Part shown: positions 24,142-30,484 of the stretch, in pieces
Layout: every line of letters begins with the position of its first letter
Position numbering within the stretch: position 1 is the stretch's first letter
Made by a program: the position numbers and the translations under genes
Assembly (NCBI GenBank): GCA_030619925.1
Contig: JAUXAL010000039.1
Span: 1 to 38,331, forward strand
From: Phycisphaerae bacterium
GTDB lineage: Bacteria; Planctomycetota; Phycisphaerae; Sedimentisphaerales; Anaerobacaceae
Direction of reading: 5' to 3'
DNA length: 38,331 bases
The notes under the pieces: model-generated
What the model saw: the letters and a program-made list of their open reading frames with translations, nothing else
The model's database searches: none
What the model was told of the DNA's origin: nothing

Positions 24142-24155
24142 GGCACTTTTTTGCC
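24142..24155 (+). repeat. Receiver-array spacer repeat, copy 4
   Basis: Same GGCACTTTTTTGCC block, pushed 25 bp downstream by the inserted palindrome, followed by gcccacgttaggccaaaaagg before receiver 5. Confidence 0.8.
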
Positions 24156-24186
24156 GCCCACGTTAGGCCAAAAAGGAAACTGACTT

Positions 24187-24582
24187 ATGAGTAAAAAAAT
24201 TCCTATTTTGGTAGTTGAGGACGAAGAGCACATCCAGAATATATTGGAATACAATCTGAAACTGGATGGCTTTGAGGTTTACCTCGCTGAAAACGGACGG
24301 ATGGGGCTTGAACATGCCCGCCAGAAAAAGCTTGAATTGATTCTGCTGGATTGGATGATGCCGGAGATGGATGGGCTGGAAGTTTTGTCTGAGCTTAAAC
24401 ACGATAAAAAGACAAAGCATATACCTGTGTTTATGTTGACGGCCAAAGGGATGTTAGGTGAAATCGACCGGGCCTTCAATGTAGGGGCTGATGATTATAT
24501 TACTAAGCCTTTCGATCCTGTACTATTAGGTAACACCATTAGGAAAAAATTAGAAGAATGTGCGAGCCGGAACAAGGTTTGA
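24187..24582 (+). CDS. Stand-alone receiver, tandem copy 5
   Basis: 131 residues, the most diverged array member. Pocket E11-D12, D55 in LLDWMMPEMDG, Thr85 and Lys107 (DYITKPFDP) are intact. The last 35 residues (GEIDRAFNVGADDYITKPFDPVLLGNTIRKKLEECASRNKV) differ from the others, so the alpha4-beta5-alpha5 output face is probably specific. AAGG precedes the ATG. It closes the intact array; a broken sixth receiver follows. Confidence 0.92.
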   Translation: MSKKIPILVVEDEEHIQNILEYNLKLDGFEVYLAENGRMGLEHARQKKLELILLDWMMPEMDGLEVLSELKHDKKTKHIPVFMLTAKGMLGEIDRAFNVGADDYITKPFDPVLLGNTIRKKLEECASRNKV

Positions 24583-24647
24583 TGAGACCGGCCAATAGAA
24601 GCAGTCTTTTTCATGATCGGCTAAACAAAAGAGTGGGGTCATAGAGA

Positions 24648-24707
24648 ATGCAAAACTCGAAGCCAATATTGCTTGTTGAAGATGACAGCGTAGTTTGTGA
24701 CATTTAG
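24648..24707 (+). pseudogene. Stub of a sixth receiver gene
   Basis: ATG then MQNSKPILLVEDDSVVCDI and a TAG. This is exactly the first beta strand and acidic pocket (E-D-D) of a receiver, cut after 19 residues. The rest is missing, and an unrelated palindrome begins 11 bp after the stop. The sequence differs from copies 1-5 and looks like a different (Rcp1-type) receiver class. Confidence 0.7.
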
Positions 24708-24717
24708 GAGGATTCCC

Positions 24718-24749
24718 GCCCGTCTTGGCTCGGCCAAGCCGAGACAGGC
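24718..24749. repeat. 32-bp imperfect palindrome, family D
   Basis: It starts GCCCGTCTTGGCTCGG and ends CCGAGACAGGC. The two halves match with only transition mismatches, so an RNA would fold fully with G-U pairs. Part of it (AGCCAAGACGGGC, reverse complement) recurs at 30446-30458, downstream of the secretin gene. Confidence 0.75.
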
Positions 24750-24958
24750 AAAGCGGGGCCCCGACCGCATTCTTGCCGAGAATGAATTTAGAGCCAAGAA
24801 TCCAAAATTGAGGAGGCGAAAATCAGCAAAAAGATGAATCGGCTATTACCCCCCCAGTGTCATTAAGGGCGCCATTGGCTGATTTAGATAAAACATTTGT
24901 GTGTTGAAAACAAGCCGGCCAAAGTGGAGTGGTCTGTTAGGTTAGAGACGGTAAAAAA

Positions 24959-26575
24959 ATGCAGTACCCAAAGAATAAAATCCGGGCTTCCACAGCTCTG
25001 ACCCTGCTGGAGATGGTTATAGCTCTGGCGATAATGGCCACCGTCTTTGCAGCCATACTGCCATTATTTAGAAGCATACAGAACAGCTGGGACTCCAAAC
25101 AGGCTGCCGCTGAAACAGTCCAGAATGGCAGAATCCTGATAGACCACTTAAACCGCAACCTCGCAAAAGCCGTCAAGATAACCGCTGTAAGCGACTCGGC
25201 AACAACCATCGGCTATATCCAATTTGAAGACAATGACGGAAACAACCTCGAATATGATATTGCCAACAGCTACGTCAGATTTGGCGTCGTAGGAGACCTT
25301 TCAGACCTCGCAGGGCCGGTCAGCCAACTACAGTTTACTTGTTATGATGCCAATGATTTTGGTACGCCGATCACGGATGTCAATCATATCCGCTCCGTAA
25401 AAGTGGAAACAATGCTGACCAATTCAGCCACAATGGGTCAGGATAAAACCTTCACAACCTTAGCTTACCTTCGTACAAATGCCAACAAACAAGGGGAGGG
25501 AATCACCAAAAAAACGCCTTTCGAGTTTGACACCCTTCAAGGAAAAACTCCCGCTTTGGCACAAGTAGATGACACACATTATTTGTGCGCTTATACCGGA
25601 TGGGATGGCAGTGGCCGGGCAGTTATTTTCACAGTAAACCCGATTACCTGGACGGTCAGCAAAGGAACGGTTTTCGAGTTCGACGCTTCTGATGGAAAGA
25701 CTCCGGCTTTGGCAAAGATAGATGACGACAACTATCTGTGTGCGTATGAGGGGCCGGACTCAGATGGCTGGGCTGTTGTTCTCACAGTGAACCCGATTAC
25801 CTGGACGGTCAGCAAGGGAGCGGCTTTCGAGTATGACACTTCTAAAGGAAAGACTCCGGCTTTGGAAAAAATAGACTATGACCATTACCTTTGTGCCTAC
25901 AGGGGTGACCGTGATGACGGCTGGGCAACGGTCCTGACAGTCAATACAGGGACCTGGACGATAGCAAAAGAGACGCCTTTTAAGTTTGACAACCAGGCAT
26001 GCGACACACCTGCTCTATCAAAGATAGACAACACGCACTATCTTTGTGCATACGTGGGTAGGAAAAATAAAGGCTGGGCGACGGTCCTGACGGTCAATAC
26101 AGGGACCTGGACGATAGCAAAGGAGACACCTTTTGAGTATGACACTTCTAAAGGAAAGACTCCAGCTTTGGCACAAATAGATGATGACAACTATTTATGT
26201 GTCTATGAGGGGTCGGGCTCCGATGGCTGGGCCGTTGTTCTCACAGTGAATCCGATTACCTGGACAATCAGCAAAGGAGTGACTTTTGAATATGACAATA
26301 AAGAAGCAACAGCACCCGCTTTGGCACAAATAGACAATAACCGCTACCTATGTGATTACAGCGGTAAGGGTGGTGATGGCTGGGCTGTTGTTCTCGTGGT
26401 GGATCCGACGACGTGGACAATCAGCAAGGAAACGCCTTATGAATATGATGCTTCCAAAGCAAAGGCTCCGGCTTTGGAACAAATAGACGATAAGTATTAC
26501 CTTAGTGCCTACGAGGGCGGGAAAAGCAAGGGCTGGTCAGTGGTGCTGGCAGTGGACAAGAAGGTGAGACCCTGA
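24959..26575 (+). CDS. GspJ-like pseudopilin fused to seven 51-residue repeats (predicted beta-propeller)
   Basis: A 538-residue protein. The N-terminus MQYPKNKIRASTA precedes LTLLEMVIALAIMATVFAAIL, a prepilin-type helix with the conserved Glu. Residues to about 175 fit the GspJ minor pseudopilin (AETVQNGRILIDHLNRNLAKAV). From about 184 to the end there are seven repeats of exactly 51 residues: Pro in the (T/A)PAL motif falls at 198, 249, 300, 351, 402, 453 and 504. Each has FEYD...TPALAQIDDxxYLCAYEG...GWAVVLTVN...TWTISK. Seven blades suggest a closed seven-bladed propeller carried at the pseudopilus tip, a possible adhesin or substrate receptor (inference). The Leu of ALTLLE replaces the usual Phe at the cleavage point. 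It heads the rightward J-K-M/N-O-D group; no strong ribosome site is seen. Confidence 0.87.
   Translation: MQYPKNKIRASTALTLLEMVIALAIMATVFAAILPLFRSIQNSWDSKQAAAETVQNGRILIDHLNRNLAKAVKITAVSDSATTIGYIQFEDNDGNNLEYDIANSYVRFGVVGDLSDLAGPVSQLQFTCYDANDFGTPITDVNHIRSVKVETMLTNSATMGQDKTFTTLAYLRTNANKQGEGITKKTPFEFDTLQGKTPALAQVDDTHYLCAYTGWDGSGRAVIFTVNPITWTVSKGTVFEFDASDGKTPALAKIDDDNYLCAYEGPDSDGWAVVLTVNPITWTVSKGAAFEYDTSKGKTPALEKIDYDHYLCAYRGDRDDGWATVLTVNTGTWTIAKETPFKFDNQACDTPALSKIDNTHYLCAYVGRKNKGWATVLTVNTGTWTIAKETPFEYDTSKGKTPALAQIDDDNYLCVYEGSGSDGWAVVLTVNPITWTISKGVTFEYDNKEATAPALAQIDNNRYLCDYSGKGGDGWAVVLVVDPTTWTISKETPYEYDASKAKAPALEQIDDKYYLSAYEGGKSKGWSVVLAVDKKVRP
25508..26572 (+). repeat. Seven tandem 153-bp coding repeats
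   Basis: The period is exactly 153 bp across the C-terminal two thirds of the pseudopilin fusion. Repeats 2 and 5, and 3 and 4, share long near-identical DNA (acctggacgatagcaaa type), which shows recent internal duplication or exchange. Repeat 7 is the most changed and ends the protein. Confidence 0.9.
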
Positions 26576-26589
26576 GTGTTTTACAAGGC

Positions 26590-27003
26590 ATGAAAGCTAA
26601 ACGAAGAAGAAATAATGGTTCGGTACTGCTAATAACTATCTTTGTTATAGCGCTGCTCTCTGCGCTGGTTATCGGCATGCTCCAAATGAATACAGAGGAA
26701 ATACAGCTTATGCAAAATCAAATCTACGCTGCCCAGGCCCTTGTTACTGCAGAAGCCGGTCTCAACGATGCTTTCTCCGAGCTGCGAGATGATGACGAAT
26801 GGGTCGGCCCGCTTACCGACGAGCCCTTTAACGGTGGCTTATACAATGTCAGCGTTACAGGCGCTTTGCCGAATCTCACAATCGAGTCGGAAGGCACCTC
26901 AGCCCAGGGTTTTGTTGCCAGAGTTAGAGCTGACGTGACAGTAGACACAAGCGACAGCAGCAATCATACAATAAGAATTGATAATTTAAGGGTCAACGAA
27001 TGA
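26590..27003 (+). CDS. PilX/GspK-like minor pilin-type protein
   Basis: 137 residues: a short basic leader MKAKRRRNNG, then SVLLITIFVIALLSALVIGML, then AAQALVTAEAGLNDAFSELR. The helix lacks the fifth-residue Glu and begins GSVLL, which is the pattern of PilX/GspK-type minor pseudopilins. The A-(X)-EAGL motif is also typical. It is much shorter than GspK (about 300), so it is closer to PilX. It starts 15 bp after the propeller pseudopilin and overlaps the PilM-PilN gene by 4 bp (ATGA), so all three should be one transcript. It should join the tip complex. Confidence 0.82.
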   Translation: MKAKRRRNNGSVLLITIFVIALLSALVIGMLQMNTEEIQLMQNQIYAAQALVTAEAGLNDAFSELRDDDEWVGPLTDEPFNGGLYNVSVTGALPNLTIESEGTSAQGFVARVRADVTVDTSDSSNHTIRIDNLRVNE

Positions 27004-28544
27004 CGCCGGGAGCTAAAACCGCACTGGGAATAGAAATTTCGGGCAACAATATCAATCTGGCGCTGCTTAGAAAGACCAGAAATGGCGTTGAATTGCTAAA
27101 GACCGCCACCGGGCCTGTTCCCGATGGGGCAATAAAGGACGGCAATATTGAAGACGCAATAGGTTTAGCCAAGGCGATAAAAGAGCTGAAAACTAAAAAC
27201 AAAATACGTGCACGTCACGCAGCGTTGTCGCCGGTTATCGAGCCGATGCTGCTGCAAGTCGTGGACCTGCCCAATGATGCTCCAATTAACGTAGGGCAAT
27301 TCGTACAGAATGAAGTGAAACACTATGCAATGCTGTCAATGAAAAGGATTGCGATGGATTTCTGCGGAATAACGTCGTCGGGCAAATCGGGCAATCGACG
27401 GGTATTTGTAGTTGCCACAGACAATCAAAAGATTACTGAGCTTACGAAGGCACTGAATCAAGCAGATATAAATATAGATGCTATTGAACCGCCTTTAGTG
27501 GCTTATATCAGGGCCTGTTATGCAAAAAGGATCGCCAAAAAATTTGAACAGAATTTACTATTCGCAATAGTTCATGAGGGCGCTCTTACTTTATGTCTAT
27601 TCAAAAACCAAATGCTTGATTTTGTAAGGACAAAGCGCCTTGAGGCCCACAAACGTGACTCCGACGAATGTCTCGAATGGATAGCAGAAGAGATAAATGC
27701 GGTACTAAAATTCTACGAGCTTGAGGTTCATAATAAACGCAATAAATGGGAGGTGACCCTCCTCACAAGTATTCGCAACAGGCCCGTTAAGGAAAAGGCA
27801 GAATTACTGGCCACCAAACTCAAGGAAGGAACCCCGTTTTATGATTTGTCGCAAAATGAGAGCCAAATAGAACTGAAAGTTAGAACTCTGGAAGATGCAT
27901 ATCTTGACACACCGGTTGCAGACACAACTTGTGCCGACAAGCCTTCAGCCATTGCCGTCGGATTGGCCATGAAACCTTTGAACTTTCCGAGTTGTGGTTT
28001 GAATATCAATCTTCTTCCAGCGGAGACCTCTGAGGTTAAATCGGCAAGAAAGCATACTTTGATAATTGCAAATATTGCAGCGGTTGTTTTACTTCTGACG
28101 ATTTTGAGCATCGGCTTTTTAAGCATAAAAGTGAAAAAGATAAGTGAGAATGTAAAGCAAAAACAGCGGACGCAGTTGGGACGCAATACTCAGGCGATAC
28201 TAAACGAACAAGTCTTACTAAGCGAGCAAATCGCAAACGTATCCGAGAATCTCAACGGCATGAGCGCTATTTTGAGTGCTGGACCTTTTTTACGGTGGGA
28301 CCAAATTCTTAATGAGATTAGATCCGCAATACCTAAAACGGTGCGAATTACAAACCTGTTCGGTGACGAGAATTCGAGAGTATTATTTAAGGGGCAGGCT
28401 CTTTCGTATGAATCTATTCACCTTTTTGCTGATGTGCTTAACAACGCAACGCATGTGGAATCCGCTTCACTGATTGGAACCGAAAAGGATAGTGAGCTAA
28501 GTAATCTGGTGATGTACTCTATTAGTTGTTCCTTAATTGAGTAA
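27000..28544 (+). CDS. PilM-PilN fusion (type IV pilus / secretion inner-membrane assembly protein)
   Basis: 514 residues. Positions 1-330 match PilM, an actin-like ATP-binding protein on the cytoplasmic face (ALGIEISGNNINLALL, LSPVIEPMLLQVVDLP, VVATDNQKITELTKAL, AIEPPLVAYIRA). At 335-342 NINLLPAE, the start signature of PilN, appears, then a membrane helix at about 353-376, a coiled coil and the PilN periplasmic domain (WDQILNEIRSAIPKTVRITNL). PilM normally binds the N-terminal peptide of PilN, so fusion makes that contact permanent. In type II secretion GspL has the same arrangement. The start ATG overlaps the previous stop. Residues 278-288 (GTPFYDLSQN) resemble a decayed family A palindrome peptide. 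Confidence 0.9.
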   Translation: MTPGAKTALGIEISGNNINLALLRKTRNGVELLKTATGPVPDGAIKDGNIEDAIGLAKAIKELKTKNKIRARHAALSPVIEPMLLQVVDLPNDAPINVGQFVQNEVKHYAMLSMKRIAMDFCGITSSGKSGNRRVFVVATDNQKITELTKALNQADINIDAIEPPLVAYIRACYAKRIAKKFEQNLLFAIVHEGALTLCLFKNQMLDFVRTKRLEAHKRDSDECLEWIAEEINAVLKFYELEVHNKRNKWEVTLLTSIRNRPVKEKAELLATKLKEGTPFYDLSQNESQIELKVRTLEDAYLDTPVADTTCADKPSAIAVGLAMKPLNFPSCGLNINLLPAETSEVKSARKHTLIIANIAAVVLLLTILSIGFLSIKVKKISENVKQKQRTQLGRNTQAILNEQVLLSEQIANVSENLNGMSAILSAGPFLRWDQILNEIRSAIPKTVRITNLFGDENSRVLFKGQALSYESIHLFADVLNNATHVESASLIGTEKDSELSNLVMYSISCSLIE

Positions 28545-28547
28545 AGG

Positions 28548-29150
28548 ATGTATCAGCCGATGTTATCACAAAATCGGATAAAATCGATTCGCTCCTCAAA
28601 AAACGCTGTGTTCGCAGCGCTGGTTGTCATAGGAGCAATCATCCTTTATAATCAGATTGTCACACCTCATGTAAATTGCCTTCGGGCTGCGCAAAGATAT
28701 GAGTCAGTCATAGATGAGCTTGCGAAGAAAAATCGGATTATCAACAATAATGTAACGGTTAAGAAGAAAGAGCTTGAAGAATTACAAGAGAAATTTGAGC
28801 ACTTCCGCATCAAGTTATTTGACCCTGTCAAAGCCAAAGAATTTTTCAGCGATATGCAGGCTATGGCAGAAGTGACGAACTGCGTTATATATTCGCTAAA
28901 CTTTTCACCAACTGACTCGACGCTCGATACCGACAAACTGGAAACCGGTAGTCATATAACTGCAAACCATGCGACATTGAGCGTGGTGGGCGGCTATAGA
29001 GATATAGTTGCGCTGACAAATAAATTGCAGGATCGTTCGAGACAAGTCTGGATAGATTCGGTAAGTATTGAGCCGGTCGGCAGCAATGCCAATCAATTAA
29101 GATGTGATATAGTGGTCACAATTTATGTGATACATGGCAAGGAGAAATAA
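28548..29150 (+). CDS. PilO-like assembly protein
   Basis: 200 residues: a short cytoplasmic start, a membrane helix at about 19-36 (NAVFAALVVIGAIILYNQIV), a coiled coil at about 45-90, then a ferredoxin-like periplasmic domain (AKEFFSDMQAMAEVTNCVIYSLNFS ... LSVVGGYRDIVALTNKL ... VWIDSVSIEP). This is the standard PilO layout, and it pairs with the PilN part of the upstream protein. It starts four bases after that gene's stop. Downstream it runs just up to the secretin start. ATG 28560 is a possible alternative. Confidence 0.88.
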   Translation: MYQPMLSQNRIKSIRSSKNAVFAALVVIGAIILYNQIVTPHVNCLRAAQRYESVIDELAKKNRIINNNVTVKKKELEELQEKFEHFRIKLFDPVKAKEFFSDMQAMAEVTNCVIYSLNFSPTDSTLDTDKLETGSHITANHATLSVVGGYRDIVALTNKLQDRSRQVWIDSVSIEPVGSNANQLRCDIVVTIYVIHGKEK

Positions 29151-29154
29151 TCCC

Positions 29155-30396
29155 ATGATTAAACGGATATATACCAAGACTGTTTTGTATTCTCTGCTGG
29201 TTACTTTGTGCCTGTGTCAGAACTTTGCACAGTCAAAACTGGCTGAAAATGATCAGCGCAGCAAAGTCGATGTTGGCAGAGAGAACCCCTTTTCGAAGCT
29301 CTCCATAAGAAACAGACTCTCTGCTCCCCGAGTAGCAGGAGTATCTGAGATCACCAGCTTGGAAATAAACAGGCCCGAACTGTTTCTTGAGACTATAACT
29401 CTAAAGTTCCTTGATGCAAAAAACCTTAAGACCGTAATCGAAGCTCTGTCTTCTGAGTATGGCAGGATTTCTACTGATGCCAAAAGTAATTCCTTAATTA
29501 TTTGTGACACAGGAGAAAATCTTGAAATGATACTTGCTGAGATTAGGAGAGCTGACAAGACCCCGCAGCAGATTATGATAGAGGTAGTTATTCTCGATGT
29601 CCAGCTTAAAGATGACACCGAAATAGGCGTCAACTGGGATATCCTCTCAGATAAGAGATACGACATAGGTTACAGACAAAATTTTACAGCATCCCGGTTG
29701 GGTTCGACCATAGAGAATAGCACTACAATAGGAAATGCCACCGCCTTTAATACTACCGGTCTCGGCGGCAGCCTCAGTATTATCGACAATACTATTCGCA
29801 ATGTCGTTCATTTGATACAGCAGAAAAGAAATGTCGAGATTCTTGCCAGCCCGAGAGTCCTGACAGTAAGCGGACAATCCGCGAGCATAGAGGCTGTCGA
29901 AGAGCTGCCGTATACGGAGTTGGTCGACACCTCTCAAGGAGGGGCCGGTGCTCTTACATTTACTGAATTCAAAAACGTCGGTGTTAAATTGCAGGTAACC
30001 GCCACATTGGTAGACGCCAACGACATTCTTCTTACGGTTGATGCCGAACAAAATGTTACAACGGGCGAAAGCGACACAGGGGTGCCCATAGTTGATACGA
30101 GAAGGGCCCATTCCTCACTACTGCTTAAGGATGGCCAAGTCGTCATCATGGGCGGCCTGAGGCGACAGGAAAAGACCAAAGAAATAGACCAGATTCCAAT
30201 CCTTGGCGATTTGCCAATTATCGGAGCACTATTCAAGAGCACAAATACTATCGTCAAAAATTCCGAATTGATAGTGTTTCTCTCACCCCATATCTACAAG
30301 GCCGAGCCAATCAATGCCGAAGCAATGGCAAAATTCAAGGAAATCAAAGACAAGCCAATACTCTCATTACCAAACGACAACGATGCCGAGGAATAA
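29155..30396 (+). CDS. Secretin (PilQ/GspD family outer-membrane pore)
   Basis: 413 residues from ATG 29155; AAGGAG about ten bases upstream and the following signal peptide (IKRIYTKTVLYSLLVTLCLCQNFAQS) favour it over ATG 29134, which overlaps pilO. One N-domain is visible (residues about 80-140: ITLKFLDAKNLKTVIEAL, ILAEIRRADKTPQQIMIEVVILDV). The secretin channel follows, with RNVEILASPRVLTVSGQSA, VGVKLQVTATL and the C-terminal GGLRRQEKTKEIDQIPILGDLPIIGALFKS. It is shorter than typical PilQ (about 700) or GspD (about 650), having few N-domains and no AMIN domain. It should form the outer-membrane exit of the apparatus and ends the rightward group. Confidence 0.92.
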   Translation: MIKRIYTKTVLYSLLVTLCLCQNFAQSKLAENDQRSKVDVGRENPFSKLSIRNRLSAPRVAGVSEITSLEINRPELFLETITLKFLDAKNLKTVIEALSSEYGRISTDAKSNSLIICDTGENLEMILAEIRRADKTPQQIMIEVVILDVQLKDDTEIGVNWDILSDKRYDIGYRQNFTASRLGSTIENSTTIGNATAFNTTGLGGSLSIIDNTIRNVVHLIQQKRNVEILASPRVLTVSGQSASIEAVEELPYTELVDTSQGGAGALTFTEFKNVGVKLQVTATLVDANDILLTVDAEQNVTTGESDTGVPIVDTRRAHSSLLLKDGQVVIMGGLRRQEKTKEIDQIPILGDLPIIGALFKSTNTIVKNSELIVFLSPHIYKAEPINAEAMAKFKEIKDKPILSLPNDNDAEE

Positions 30397-30400
30397 CCCC

Positions 30401-30459
30401 CCGAAGGACTTCGGCGAGACTTCGGCGAGCTCCGCCAAGACGAGAGCCAAGACGGGCCG
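30401..30459. repeat. Palindrome-rich patch downstream of secretin gene
   Basis: CCGAAG/CTTCGG at 30401-30414, then cttcggcgag repeats and AGCCAAGACGGGC, which matches one arm of the family D palindrome at 24718-24749. It lies between the converging secretin and PQQ-protein genes and may help end both transcripts, though no T-run follows. Confidence 0.6.
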
Positions 30460-30484
30460 GTCAACTTTCCCGCTACCGTCAATA

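Larger units (their letters stand above)
24583..24958. other. Gap with receiver stub and palindromes
   Basis: Apart from the 20-codon receiver stub (24648-24707) no gene is supported. The gap holds a 32-bp palindrome (24718-24749), a GGGGCCCC at 24755-24762, and a later open piece after gaggagg (near 24812) that reads KISKKMNRLLPP and stops, perhaps the remains of a lost gene. Confidence 0.55.

Noticed and set aside
22424-24582. Receiver array as an assembly artefact (same gene stacked repeatedly)
   Set aside because: The five copies differ at many residues, the spacers differ, and one has an inserted palindrome, so they are distinct loci.
24808-24870. Small gene after gaggagg near 24812
   Set aside because: A good ribosome-like site, but the frame has no proper start at the right distance and stops within about 25 codons.
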